Source of the DNA: Ulvibacter algarum
Lineage (GTDB): Bacteria > Bacteroidota > Bacteroidia > Flavobacteriales > Flavobacteriaceae
Direction: 5' to 3'
Assembly (NCBI GenBank): GCA_947488905.1
Contig: CANLBJ010000006.1
Span: 145,133-209,132, forward strand
Length of the DNA: 64,000 bases
In this document: positions 9,462 to 18,954 of the stretch, in pieces
Layout: every line of letters starts with the position of its first letter
Numbering within the stretch: position 1 is the stretch's first letter
Position numbers and translations under genes: made by a program
Notes under the pieces: generated by a model
What the model saw: only the letters and a program-made list of their open reading frames with translations
The model's database searches: none
Told to the model about the DNA's origin: nothing

Positions 9462-11570
9462 TTAAATTCCTTGTGCTTGGATTGCGGTAACTATTACGGT
9501 ATTAAAAATATCATCTACCGTACAGCCTCTACTTAAATCATTTACTGGCTTATTTAAACCTTGAATTATAGGTCCAATAGCAAGTGCTTTGGTTTCCCTT
9601 TGTACTGCTTTATAAGTATTATTACCCGTATTTAAATCTGGAAAAATAAACACATTTGCTTGTCCAGCAACTTCAGAGTTAGGCATTTTAGTTTTACCCA
9701 CACTCATATCTACTGCGGCATCATATTGAATAGGCCCCTCTACTTTTAAATCTGGTCTTCGCTCTTTTACAATAGCGGTTGCTTTTCTAACACGCTCTAC
9801 ATCTTCTCCTGTTCCAGATGTACCAGATGAGTATGACAACATTGCTATTTTAGGCTCTATACCAAAAGATAGCGTTGTTGCTGCAGATGAAATAGCAATT
9901 TCTGCTAACTGCTCTGCGGTTGGGTTAGGGTTAATAGCACAGTCACCATACACAGATACTCTGTCTTCTAAACACATAAAAAAGATAGATGATACTAATG
10001 AGGTTTCTGGTTTTGTTTTAATAAACTGTAATGCTGGGCGTATGGTATGTTGGGTAGTATGTATTGCTCCAGAAACCATCCCGTCAGCTTTTCCTTTATA
10101 CACCATCATGGTCCCAAAATAAGAAACGTCTTCCATTAAATCTTTTGCCATGGCTAGATTTACATTTTTATGCTTTCTAAGCTCGTATAATGTTTCTGCA
10201 AAATCCTCAAAATAGTCAGAATCAATTGGGTTAATGACAGTCACTTTGCTTAAGTCTAAACCAAGATCGAGAAACGTTATTTTGTCTTCAATTTGTTTTT
10301 TATCTCCTAACAATGTAATCTCAACAACATCTAGATCTACTAGTTGTTTTGTAGCTCTTAACACGCGCTCATCAATCCCTTCTGGCAATACAATGTGCTT
10401 TTTGTTTAAAGTAGCCGTTTTTAATAAGTTATACTGAAACATTCTAGGCGTGATACCATTGGTCTCAAAAGTGATCAATCGCTCTACGAGTGCTTCTGCT
10501 TTTACATGCTTTTCAAAATCTTTAATTAGGGTGACAATTTTCTGAGTATTCTCAGCATAAATTTGAGACTTGATCCCTCCTATTCTATTGGCTACAGAAA
10601 ATGTTCCTCCTTGTACAGATATAATTGGAACCACATCTGAGAGCCCTTCAATAAGTTTAATAATAGACTCTTCTGGCACTAAACCACCCGTTAAAACAAT
10701 TCCAGAAACGGAAGGGTAATTTGCAGATATATTAGCCTGTAAGGCTCCTAGAATAATGTCTGCCCTATCTCCAGGTGTGATCACTAATCCGTTTTCTTTT
10801 AAGTGGGTAAGATAATTGCGCAGTTGCATAGCACCCACACTAAAATAACCTGCTTGATTATTAATATGAGATTCACCAAAAAGTATCTTTGCATCTAGCG
10901 TTTCTACAATCTCTTTAACAGAAGCATTTGCAAGAATAGGGTTTAATGGTATAGCATTGATTATTACCTCTGGAGGTAGATTTTTTTCTAATTGCTTTAC
11001 TATTTCAGCTTGATTTTCTAACTGTACTTTATTTGCAATTATTGATAAAACCTCAACGCCTTTATCTCTAAAAGAGTCATACGCCATTTGCATACTTCCT
11101 ACCAGCTCGCGCATTGTTTTACCTATACCAGATGATAATATGATAGCAGGAACCCCTAGATTTTTAGCAATAAGAATATTGATATCAAATTCTATAATAG
11201 ATCCTTCCCCAATAAAGCTTGTTCCTTCAATTAAGACAAAATCAAAACGCTCTTCAATGGCTTTATACTTCTCTATTATTTTACTAATAATTAAATCATC
11301 TTGATTCTTATTTTTTAATTGTATGACTTCACTTCTAGTAAAGGCATAAGCGTCTTTAAAGTTTAAGTTTAATTTAAAATAAGTGTTTACAGTGTTAAAG
11401 TGATTGTCTATCTCACCTTCTTTAAATTCATCAATAATGGGTCTAAAGTATCCTACTTTTGCAGCCTTACCTAGCAGTAGTTGCATAAGGCCAAGCGAGA
11501 TTATTGATTTTCCACTATTGGGTTCTATTGTAGTAATATATACCGCCTTGTTAGTTGGTTTATTGGTCAT
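9462..11570 (-). CDS. pta: Phosphate acetyltransferase, long form
   Basis: A 702-residue enzyme interconverting acetyl-CoA and acetyl phosphate. It is the long three-part type. An N-terminal P-loop-like BioD/CobQ-type domain (PNSGKS near residues 17-22) and a DRTGG-type middle domain (about 215-325) are followed by the catalytic PTA/PTB domain (about 375-700, with SGTSGTGEDVERV and YDAAVD). It is cotranscribed with ackA. The long form is usually allosterically controlled through its N-terminal domains in other bacteria. Confidence 0.96.
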   Translation of the reverse strand: MTNKPTNKAVYITTIEPNSGKSIISLGLMQLLLGKAAKVGYFRPIIDEFKEGEIDNHFNTVNTYFKLNLNFKDAYAFTRSEVIQLKNKNQDDLIISKIIEKYKAIEERFDFVLIEGTSFIGEGSIIEFDINILIAKNLGVPAIILSSGIGKTMRELVGSMQMAYDSFRDKGVEVLSIIANKVQLENQAEIVKQLEKNLPPEVIINAIPLNPILANASVKEIVETLDAKILFGESHINNQAGYFSVGAMQLRNYLTHLKENGLVITPGDRADIILGALQANISANYPSVSGIVLTGGLVPEESIIKLIEGLSDVVPIISVQGGTFSVANRIGGIKSQIYAENTQKIVTLIKDFEKHVKAEALVERLITFETNGITPRMFQYNLLKTATLNKKHIVLPEGIDERVLRATKQLVDLDVVEITLLGDKKQIEDKITFLDLGLDLSKVTVINPIDSDYFEDFAETLYELRKHKNVNLAMAKDLMEDVSYFGTMMVYKGKADGMVSGAIHTTQHTIRPALQFIKTKPETSLVSSIFFMCLEDRVSVYGDCAINPNPTAEQLAEIAISSAATTLSFGIEPKIAMLSYSSGTSGTGEDVERVRKATAIVKERRPDLKVEGPIQYDAAVDMSVGKTKMPNSEVAGQANVFIFPDLNTGNNTYKAVQRETKALAIGPIIQGLNKPVNDLSRGCTVDDIFNTVIVTAIQAQGI

Positions 11571-11579
11571 ATGTAATAA

Positions 11580-11945
11580 CTATATTTTTATAATGTCTGT
11601 TGGGGTTTCTACAAGAATTGTCACATCTCCTCTTAAAGCAATAGGCTGCTTCATTATTTCTGGATTGTGCTGTATCATTTTAATCCAATCGTCTGTAGAA
11701 AAATTATGTGACTCAAACTTAGAGGTATATGATGGGTGCTCTTGGTTTACTAAGTCTGCAACTTCAATATGAAGTTTTTCTGCAAGCTCAGCTAATTGAG
11801 TTCCTGTTAATTTAGTCTTTAAAATATCTATTTCTAAAATAGGCAATCCCTCTGCTTTTGCATACGCTAATGTTTTTTTTGCCCTATCAGATTTAGAACT
11901 ATAAAACAGGGTTATTTGTCTATTTGATGTTGCTATATCACTCAT
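11580..11945 (-). CDS. ArsC/Spx-fold protein lacking the catalytic cysteine
   Basis: A 121-residue thioredoxin-fold protein that aligns by eye to the arsenate reductase/Spx family, from the N-terminal strand through the later region PIALRGDVTILV. At the usual active-site Cys position it reads YSSKSDRAKK, and the protein contains no cysteine at all, so redox or arsenate reduction by the usual route is unlikely. Cys-less relatives are common in flavobacteria. It sits 9 bp upstream of pta, so a regulatory or adaptor role in acetate metabolism is possible but unproven. Confidence 0.75.
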   Translation of the reverse strand: MSDIATSNRQITLFYSSKSDRAKKTLAYAKAEGLPILEIDILKTKLTGTQLAELAEKLHIEVADLVNQEHPSYTSKFESHNFSTDDWIKMIQHNPEIMKQPIALRGDVTILVETPTDIIKI

Positions 11946-11947
11946 AA

Positions 11948-12163
11948 CTAAAGTAGTTTTTTATGTGTTTCTATATGATGCTTTAAAAGCTCTTTTAAAC
12001 TTTCTAGATACTCCTGCATTACCACTTTATCCATGTGTGGATGTTTACTTACAGGTAGTGTCATTGGGTTTTCATCTAAATCTCTATACAACTCAGGATA
12101 ATTGGTCTCTATTTCTGTCGTTAGCTGACTAATCTCTTGTAATATTTTTTGTAGATTTTTCAT
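11948..12163 (-). CDS. Small conserved-type protein, unknown function
   Basis: A 71-residue helical protein with an amphipathic N-terminus, a central PMTLPVSKHPHMD loop and a C-terminal helix rich in Lys and His. I do not recognise a named family. It is the first gene of the unit that continues with the ArsC-like protein, pta, ackA and the phosphatase, with a 2 bp gap to the next gene. The position and tight spacing make it likely to be real. Confidence 0.7.
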   Translation of the reverse strand: MKNLQKILQEISQLTTEIETNYPELYRDLDENPMTLPVSKHPHMDKVVMQEYLESLKELLKHHIETHKKLL

Positions 12164-12266
12164 AGTATTCAGGCTTTATAAATTTAAAACAACGCTTCAA
12201 TAACAACACTTATAAGTGGTCTTTGCATCTATTTTTAAAGTTACTCATAATATCGCATTTTAACTG

Positions 12267-12340
12267 TAAAAGTAGACAAGAGATTTTCTATAAGAAATGA
12301 TATTAATCATTTTACAAACCCCATATGGCATCTAATTTTA
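12267..12340. promoter_or_regulatory. Divergent promoters around a Crp/Fnr-type site (12298-12309)
   Basis: TGATATTAATCA spans 12298-12309, inside a 7-bp-arm palindrome (12295-12312). The minus strand has TACTTTTA (12274 down to 12267) for the pta-ackA unit; the plus strand has TAATTTTA (12333-12340) for the metallophosphoesterase. The TTTA of each lies exactly 35 bp from the site centre, one on either side. This is the clearest example of a shared bidirectional site in the window. Confidence 0.65.
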
Positions 12341-12421
12341 TATCAAAATTTAAACGCCTCTTTTTAAATAAAATTATGAAATATCATACAGCCACCACAC
12401 AAACCAAATTAAACAAACGCT

Positions 12422-13639
12422 ATGCGTAGCTACTCCCTTTTTACTATTGTATTACTTTGCTTGGCCATTTTAATAGTAGATATTATTGCTTTTTACTGGC
12501 TACAATCTATTACTAGTCTAATCGCGTCTAGCTCTTTAGTCACGGCAATACACATTGCTTTTTGGGTATTTACCGTCGGACTTATTTGTGCCATACTCAC
12601 CTTAAAAATTAGGTTAGACTATGTAAACCCTCTAAGCAAACAAAGATGGATTTCTTCTCTTTATGGGATTACGGTATCTTCTTTTATACCTAAGCTTATC
12701 TTTAGCAGTATCATATCAATTTTATATGTTACTAACTATGCGTTTTCAGAAAAGGCATCATTAATTATAATACCTCTTATTGGTTTATTTTCTGGAATAC
12801 TCCCTTTTTCTATTATTGCTTACGGTGTCTTTAAAACCGCTTATAAATTTAAAGTACAGCACGTTAACTTAAAGCTTGACACGCTCCCCAAGGCATTTAA
12901 CAATTTTAAAATCGTTCAAATTTCAGATATACATATAGGTAGTTTTAATTATCGATATAAGATTCTAGAGAAGGCCATCACAACTATTAATAATCTAGAA
13001 CCAGACCTCATTGTTTTTACTGGAGATCTTGTAAATAATTATGCTTGGGAGTTAGAAGGTTGGGACACCGTTTTTAATAAACTAAAAGCAAAAACAGGCA
13101 AATATGCCATTTTAGGCAATCATGATTATGGCGATTATAGTGATTGGGATACCAAAGAAGAAAAACAACAAAATGCCCAATCCATAAAAACATTCTTAAA
13201 AAACACTGGGTTTCATTTATTACTTAATGACGCCCAGATTATTAGTAAAAGTTTTGATCATCTAGCCATTATTGGTGTAGAAAACTGGGGTCTGCCTCCA
13301 TTTAAACAATATGGAGATTTAGATAAAGCTTTACAAAATGTAACAAACATTCCTTTTAAGATATTACTCTCTCATGACCCTGCTCACTGGAGCGAAGAAG
13401 TTTGTACTAAAACTAACATTGCCTTAACGCTATCTGGACACACGCACGGTATGCAGCTAGGTATAAAAATAGGAAAGAAAAAGTGGAGCCCTATCCAGTA
13501 TCAACTAGAACATTGGGCTGGTTTGTATAATGAACAAAAACAATACCTCTATGTTAACAGAGGCCTGGGATGGCTTGGTTTTCCTGGCAGAATAGGGATG
13601 AGACCAGAAATAACTTGTATTAAACTACATAAAGAATAA
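12422..13639 (+). CDS. Membrane-anchored metallophosphoesterase
   Basis: A 405-residue protein with about four N-terminal membrane segments (residues 1-145) and a C-terminal calcineurin-like phosphoesterase domain. The metal ligands are in order: SDIHIG near 170, GDLVNN near 203, GNHDYG near 237, SHDPAHW near 323 and SGHTHG near 340. This is the YkuE/YaeI-like layout, whose relatives act on UDP-diacylglucosamine or other envelope substrates; the substrate here is unknown. It is alone on the plus strand and shares its control site with the pta-ackA unit. Confidence 0.88.
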   Translation: MRSYSLFTIVLLCLAILIVDIIAFYWLQSITSLIASSSLVTAIHIAFWVFTVGLICAILTLKIRLDYVNPLSKQRWISSLYGITVSSFIPKLIFSSIISILYVTNYAFSEKASLIIIPLIGLFSGILPFSIIAYGVFKTAYKFKVQHVNLKLDTLPKAFNNFKIVQISDIHIGSFNYRYKILEKAITTINNLEPDLIVFTGDLVNNYAWELEGWDTVFNKLKAKTGKYAILGNHDYGDYSDWDTKEEKQQNAQSIKTFLKNTGFHLLLNDAQIISKSFDHLAIIGVENWGLPPFKQYGDLDKALQNVTNIPFKILLSHDPAHWSEEVCTKTNIALTLSGHTHGMQLGIKIGKKKWSPIQYQLEHWAGLYNEQKQYLYVNRGLGWLGFPGRIGMRPEITCIKLHKE

Positions 13640-13679
13640 AGAAGCTTTTTTTTATACAACTTTATAATAAGCACAAAAA

Positions 13680-13712
13680 AACATCCCAAAAACAAATTGT
13701 TTTTGGGATGTT
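13680..13712 (-). terminator. Intrinsic terminator at the end of the polysaccharide operon
   Basis: An inverted repeat with 16-base arms and a single central base (ACATCCCAAAAACAA and its complement). On the minus strand it is followed by a T-run (complement of 13675-13680), so it best terminates the wzc operon. It may also stop the convergent metallophosphoesterase transcript. Confidence 0.88.
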
Positions 13713-13737
13713 GATGTATTTAATTTTATTATTCTTT

Positions 13738-16113
13738 TTATCTATTAAAAAGTCTTTGCAACCAGTTTCTTTTTGCAACATCTTCACTATAACCGTAGCC
13801 GTAGCCATAGTTATAACCATACTTAGAGCGTTTGCTATCGCCTACTTGGTTTACCACAAAAGCCATATTTTTTAGCTTCTTGTTTTTGGCTAAATTCTCT
13901 GCGTGTTCCATTAAGTTCTTTTCTGTATAATTTGCTCTTGTTACATATACGGTAGCATCTGCAAATTTAGAAATAAGTAACGTGTCTGTCACAGAGATGG
14001 TAGGTGCCGTATCTACAATAATATAATCATAGTGTGATTTTGCTTCTTCTAGCAATGCCTCAAAACGACCATTAGTTAATAGCTGTGTTGGGTTAGGCGG
14101 TATCACTCCAGATATTAGCGTATCGTGGTTAGGGTGCTCTGCAAAGCCTTTTATTAAAGCATCTTTCCAGTGATAGTCTGTGTCATATAAATAGTTAGAC
14201 AAACCAGGATTGTCTTTATCTATATTTAAGTAGATATGCAATTGTGGGTTTCTTAAATCTGCACCTATAAGCAGTACTCGCTTGTTTAAACTTGTTAATG
14301 CTAGTGACAGGTTTAAACTTATAAAAGTTTTACCCTCCCCTTTTATCGTTGATGTAGAATAAATAATGCTTCCTTGTCCGTTTACTTGAGGGGGTAATAT
14401 AAAGTTTGTGTTTGAACTTAATATTCTAAAAGATTCTGCAAGCACAGAACGGTCATTAGGGTTGCTAAACACAGTGTTCACCCCTTTTTTTATAGTTGGT
14501 ATCTCGCCTATTACAGGGTTGCTTGCCACCAGCTTCTCTATATCTTCTTTACCGTGTATTTTAGTGTCTAGTAAAAACGAAACATACAAAATAGCAAAAG
14601 GTAAAAACAGCCCTAAAAACAAGGCTCCTAAATACACAATCTTAGTTTTTGGTGATACAGGCACAGCACCAGAAAGGGCATACTCTACTACTTTTACAGA
14701 TGGCTCTGTTACCGCTAGACTTATAGAGGCTTCTTCTCTTTTTTGTAGCAATAATAAAAACAGACTTTCTTTAATATTTTGCTGTCTGTTTATGGCACGT
14801 AATAGCTTTTCTTTTTGAGGCAAGTTATAAACCTCAGATTTAAACTTTCTGTCTCTTGTAGAAAATGAACGCTGCGAAAGCTCTAGTTGCGCTTTATAAT
14901 TTTTTAAAGAGGTAGTAATGTTTGAGCGTAGATCTGCTAGCTGCATTAATATCTGGCGCACTACAGGATTATTAACCCCACCACTACTTATCAACTTTTC
15001 GTTATCAAGTATGGCGCGGTTATAATTATCTACTAAGCTATTTAATGCTGCACTCTCTAAACCAAAATTAGCCGGCAATAGTTTACTCTTAGAGTTAGGG
15101 TCATTTATGGCTTCTTCTAGTAGTTTTGATAAAGCCAGTTGGTTTTCTATTCTAAACAACTCTTCATCTGCTCGCGATGTGTTTTCTAAGCTTAACTGCG
15201 TGTCTGCCTCTATATAAACAAGTTTGTTTTGTTGCTTAAAGTCTTTTTTATTAGACTCTATAGAGTCTAACTCTTCAGACAAGAAAAGAAAACGCTCGTC
15301 TATAAATGCGAGCGTGCGCTTAGATATTAATTGACGGTCTTCTATACCATCTTCATTAAAGGTTTTAATAATAAGATTGAGTATTTTTTCTGATCTAGAA
15401 ACGCTCTCGCCTTTTATATCTAGTTGTAAAATATCACTCTTTTTACCTACCGCACTTACATTTAATGACTCCTTTAATTGTAGTACCGCTTTATTTTTTG
15501 GCGCTATATGCACATCAAACTCTTTGCCTACACTTGCTGCTAGCTGCGCTTCGTTTTCTATTTTTATATTAAACGGTAACGTATTTGTTTTTGTGTCTGT
15601 GCTATGCCCTTTAAAAACCTGAGTGGTTTCTGTCTCATACTCATAGATTTCAAAAGCAGTGGGAGTTACGGTAATCTTATAATGTAACCCATCAGAGAGT
15701 GGGTCTATTTCTTTTACCTTCTCATAAGTAAACGGCAAATGATCTATTAGTGACGTCTGGATATTTCCGAGGCTATAAAAAACGTGGTTTAATTGTAACT
15801 CTTGTACCACTTTTTCTAAAATCCTGTAAGAACTAAGAATCTCTATTTCGTTTTCTAGATTTACGTTAGAGTTGCTAAAAAGCAAATCTTCCATAGGGAG
15901 GTTTAAACCTTTGCCCTCATCTAGTATTTTTATCTTAGCAGAGGTCTCATAGATCTTTGGGGTGTACCGCAAGTATAAAAAACTCGCCAGTACAAAAAGC
16001 AACATACTAAGCAAAAACCAAGGCCAGTACCTAAGGTAATCTTTTAATGCTTGTTTAATGTCTAAGGTCTCTTCTTCCTCTACGTCTATATATGCTAGTT
16101 GGTGTTCTTTCAT
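13738..16113 (-). CDS. wzc: Polysaccharide co-polymerase with tyrosine autokinase (Wzc)
   Basis: A 791-residue inner-membrane protein controlling polymer length and export. It has an N-terminal membrane helix (about 33-50), a Wzz/GNVR periplasmic coiled-coil region, a second helix (about 490-515) and a cytoplasmic BY-kinase domain. Kinase motifs are Walker A STIKGEGKTF near 590, Walker A' IGADLRNP near 610 and Walker B VDTAPT near 697. The C-terminus carries a tyrosine cluster (about 762-778, repeated YGYGY) as the autophosphorylation tail. It is the last gene of the operon, 37 bp after wza. Confidence 0.94.
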   Translation of the reverse strand: MKEHQLAYIDVEEEETLDIKQALKDYLRYWPWFLLSMLLFVLASFLYLRYTPKIYETSAKIKILDEGKGLNLPMEDLLFSNSNVNLENEIEILSSYRILEKVVQELQLNHVFYSLGNIQTSLIDHLPFTYEKVKEIDPLSDGLHYKITVTPTAFEIYEYETETTQVFKGHSTDTKTNTLPFNIKIENEAQLAASVGKEFDVHIAPKNKAVLQLKESLNVSAVGKKSDILQLDIKGESVSRSEKILNLIIKTFNEDGIEDRQLISKRTLAFIDERFLFLSEELDSIESNKKDFKQQNKLVYIEADTQLSLENTSRADEELFRIENQLALSKLLEEAINDPNSKSKLLPANFGLESAALNSLVDNYNRAILDNEKLISSGGVNNPVVRQILMQLADLRSNITTSLKNYKAQLELSQRSFSTRDRKFKSEVYNLPQKEKLLRAINRQQNIKESLFLLLLQKREEASISLAVTEPSVKVVEYALSGAVPVSPKTKIVYLGALFLGLFLPFAILYVSFLLDTKIHGKEDIEKLVASNPVIGEIPTIKKGVNTVFSNPNDRSVLAESFRILSSNTNFILPPQVNGQGSIIYSTSTIKGEGKTFISLNLSLALTSLNKRVLLIGADLRNPQLHIYLNIDKDNPGLSNYLYDTDYHWKDALIKGFAEHPNHDTLISGVIPPNPTQLLTNGRFEALLEEAKSHYDYIIVDTAPTISVTDTLLISKFADATVYVTRANYTEKNLMEHAENLAKNKKLKNMAFVVNQVGDSKRSKYGYNYGYGYGYSEDVAKRNWLQRLFNR

Positions 16114-16150
16114 GTGGGAATAATTAAAATAATAGTGCCTACTGTGGGTG

Positions 16151-16909
16151 TTATCTAGTTAATAAAATAACCACACTTAGCGCTAGAGATGCAATAGTTA
16201 ACATAGTACCTGTGTCTAGAATACCAGAGCCTTTTATAACACGGTCATTAGGGTTTACTATAATAACATCATTAGGTTTTATTAGATAATATGGGCTTTC
16301 TAACCAGTCTGACTTTGTTAAATCAAAATGGGTTACGGTTCTTTTTGCGTCTATTTCTCTAATTAACACCACGTCTTTACGCGCTGCGTTAATAGTTAAA
16401 TCTCCGGCAAGACCAAAAGCCTGTAACAGGTTTATATTGTTTTCTGTAAAGCTATAGGTACCTGGCGTTTTTACCTCGCCCAGTATAGTCACCTTGGCAT
16501 TTAAAAGCCTAATATTTACGCTTGGGTTTACTAGATGATCGCCAGTTTCTAGCAGGTCTTTTATGTGAGCCTCTAGCTGGCTTATTGTTTTATTTGCTAC
16601 AGAGATCTCACCTAATAACGGAAAAGAAATAGTCTGCCCTACAGAAACCAAATACCCTTCTAGCTGCATTAACTCTAGCGTGTTTGCTTGTATAGTTGCA
16701 GGCGTTATTTTATTATACGGTATTGCCGTCTCTGGCACGAGCGCGCCTACCGTTATTTTTAATATATCATTAGGCTGTAGTGTAGGGTTTATATAACTAA
16801 CCTCGGTATCACTGTAAGCATTGATATCTTGCATGTAAAGCACTTCTTTTTTAGACTTACAAGATTGCAAAACAACGAGCACTAAAAGCCCTAAAAATTT
16901 AAGTTTCAT
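16151..16909 (-). CDS. wza: Polysaccharide export outer-membrane lipoprotein (Wza-like)
   Basis: A 252-residue lipoprotein with lipobox LVVLQSC (Cys17). A poly_export domain (about 45-140, PNDILKI) is followed by an SLBB-type beta-grasp domain (about 145-220, with TILGEVKTPGTYSF). A C-terminal hydrophobic segment (about 230-250) could be the outer-membrane helix. It forms the export channel that partners Wzc, encoded next in the same direction. It is shorter than E. coli Wza but normal for Bacteroidota. Confidence 0.93.
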   Translation of the reverse strand: MKLKFLGLLVLVVLQSCKSKKEVLYMQDINAYSDTEVSYINPTLQPNDILKITVGALVPETAIPYNKITPATIQANTLELMQLEGYLVSVGQTISFPLLGEISVANKTISQLEAHIKDLLETGDHLVNPSVNIRLLNAKVTILGEVKTPGTYSFTENNINLLQAFGLAGDLTINAARKDVVLIREIDAKRTVTHFDLTKSDWLESPYYLIKPNDVIIVNPNDRVIKGSGILDTGTMLTIASLALSVVILLTR

Positions 16910-17072
16910 AAAGTAAAATTAAGATTACAAATATACTTTGATTTAAGCCCAAAGTAAAGGCTTTTTATAATGAGTAAGTGATTATTAACCTGCAAGCAAT
17001 AGCTCTTTTTTTTTGCTTCGGAAATTTTAAAAACATTAAAAATTACACGTCACAAGACAAGCTGTTATTAAC

Positions 17073-18185
17073 TTACCCTTCTTGCTTTTGCAGTGCTCTT
17101 TTTGCTGCTATCTTTTTACGTAAGCTATTAAATATGAGCAAGAACAAAGCAAAACAAAGCAATAACATACCTAGTAAAACAAAGCTATTAAACATAGAGG
17201 CTAGCCACACAAAAAGTATCACCATCACATAGTTTATAAACCCTAATAACATACTGGCATTAAAGTGTGACATACCGCTGTCTATTAAAATATGATGTGT
17301 GTGATTTCTGTCTGGAAAAAAAGGACTTTTACCATTTAATAATCGCACGCCTATAACCCGTAGCATATCAAATAAAGGGATGCATAAGATAGCAGCAATA
17401 ACCAGCAAACTATTTTCAGACTTAAAACTAAAGGCTTTATAACTTGTTACATCTAGTGCTATAAATTTTATGCTTAAAAAAGCAATACAAAAACCTATAA
17501 GCAAAGAGCCCGTATCACCCATAAACACTTTTTTCTTTCTAGAAAAATTATAGACCAGATACGCTAACAACATACCTATAAAACTCAAGCATATTAAAAA
17601 ATAGAAATAGAGCCCTAGATTAAAAAACATTAACCCAAATACACTAAAAATAATCCCGGCTATTGTAGCCGCGAGACCGTCTATACCATCTATTAAATTA
17701 TAAGCATTAATAATACCTAGAGATAGTAGTACACTCCCTATATAAGATACTGCCAAGGGTATTTCATAAATACCCAAAAACCCGTTCAGGTTAGTAATCT
17801 CCATCGCACTATTAAAAAACAAAAACATAGTAGCTAAGGCTTCTAGTATTAATTTTGCGCGGGGCGATGATACCACAAGATCATCTTTTGCACCCACCAT
17901 AAATATAAGCGTACTACTCGCTATAAGGTTAAGCCCTATGTGCTCTGTGTCAAAATACTGTATAAAAAACATCGCCATAATAAGCGTGATAAAAAATGAA
18001 ACTCCCGCCATGGTAGGCGTAGCATCACTATGTGAGCTGCGGTTGTCTGGCGTGTCATTTAACTTTCTTGTGACCATCACCCAACTTATTTTTGGGATAA
18101 TGTAATACACAAGCAAAAACGAATTAACAAGTGATAGCACACTCATTAACTCTAGGTTAGATAGCAATTGTTGTATTTGTATCAT
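17073..18185 (-). CDS. Undecaprenyl-phosphate sugar-1-phosphate transferase (WecA/MraY family)
   Basis: A 370-residue polytopic inner-membrane enzyme that would start repeat-unit synthesis by loading a sugar-1-phosphate onto the lipid carrier. Family motifs are visible: the aspartate pair in KDDLVVSSPRAK near residue 100, NAYNLIDGIDGLA near 160, FMGDTGS near 222 and HTHH near 295. About ten membrane segments are present. The donor (GlcNAc, GalNAc or other) cannot be told from the sequence. It lies between wecG-type and wza genes. Confidence 0.9.
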   Translation of the reverse strand: MIQIQQLLSNLELMSVLSLVNSFLLVYYIIPKISWVMVTRKLNDTPDNRSSHSDATPTMAGVSFFITLIMAMFFIQYFDTEHIGLNLIASSTLIFMVGAKDDLVVSSPRAKLILEALATMFLFFNSAMEITNLNGFLGIYEIPLAVSYIGSVLLSLGIINAYNLIDGIDGLAATIAGIIFSVFGLMFFNLGLYFYFLICLSFIGMLLAYLVYNFSRKKKVFMGDTGSLLIGFCIAFLSIKFIALDVTSYKAFSFKSENSLLVIAAILCIPLFDMLRVIGVRLLNGKSPFFPDRNHTHHILIDSGMSHFNASMLLGFINYVMVILFVWLASMFNSFVLLGMLLLCFALFLLIFNSLRKKIAAKRALQKQEG

Positions 18186-18213
18186 AGCATATCGTTTTGT
18201 TTGTAAAAAAACT

Positions 18214-18930
18214 TTAAGATACTTTAGCCTTTACTAAAGCCCATAAAAAGGAAGGGGTAGAAACAAAATTTCGTCTCCATAAACGTTTGGGTTCTCTTAC
18301 TAATCTTGGCAACCACTCTAGACCTATTTTTATCCAGAACGGGCTAGAGCGTTTTACGGTACCTGCATAAAAATCAAACACAGCACCTATAGAGGTAATC
18401 ACCGTAGCATCTATCTGTTCTTTATTAGTGTACACCCATTTTTCTTGCTTGGGCGCTGTCATCCCTACAAATAAAAAATCTGGCTTAAATACAGAGACCG
18501 CCGCTAGCATCGCACGCGTATCTTCTTTAGTAAATGTGGGCTTGTATGGGGGCGAATAAGACCCTACTGTGATACCAGGAAACTCTTTTTGTATTCTTGC
18601 TTCTATGAGTTGTAAGGTGGCGGTAGATGCGCCTAGATAAAAAACACGTTGCTTATGCTTGTTTGCTTGCGTTAATAAATACTGATGGATATCTGCGCCC
18701 GCAATTTTATCTATTTTTTTACCTGTGAGCACCTTTGTTGCTAGCACAATACCAGAACCGTCTGGCAATAAAACATCGCCCGCTAATAAGGCTGCTTTAA
18801 AAACAGCATCTTCTTTAGTCACGCAATAAGAGTGCGGATTTATTGTATTAATAACACACTTTTCATCTAGCTTAATAGATGAAAGCGGCGCATTAAAAAC
18901 TTGATGCTTTACCAGTTGTTTTAAATCCAT
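18214..18930 (-). CDS. WecG/TagA/CpsF family glycosyltransferase (GT26)
   Basis: A 238-residue membrane-associated enzyme that typically adds the second sugar to a lipid-linked primer. The family signatures are present: LLPDGSG near residue 55, YLGAS near 98, GMTAPKQEKW near 155 and SIGAVFDF near 180. It sits 28 bp upstream of the WecA-like initiator, so the two probably act in sequence. Length matches the family. Confidence 0.9.
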   Translation of the reverse strand: MDLKQLVKHQVFNAPLSSIKLDEKCVINTINPHSYCVTKEDAVFKAALLAGDVLLPDGSGIVLATKVLTGKKIDKIAGADIHQYLLTQANKHKQRVFYLGASTATLQLIEARIQKEFPGITVGSYSPPYKPTFTKEDTRAMLAAVSVFKPDFLFVGMTAPKQEKWVYTNKEQIDATVITSIGAVFDFYAGTVKRSSPFWIKIGLEWLPRLVREPKRLWRRNFVSTPSFLWALVKAKVS

Positions 18931-18954
18931 AATGTCAAAGTAACTTTTTACTAT

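Noticed and set aside
12376..12429. 17-codon frame overlapping the metallophosphoesterase start
   Set aside because: Too short and featureless to call. It could couple translation, but nothing else supports it.
13775..13830. Short tandem repeat at the wzc 3' end
   Set aside because: It encodes the tyrosine-rich tail normal for BY-kinases, so it is not an independent repeat element.
14408..14818. 136-codon plus-strand frame opposite wzc
   Set aside because: It lies wholly antisense to a well-supported kinase gene, lacks any motif and has no promoter.
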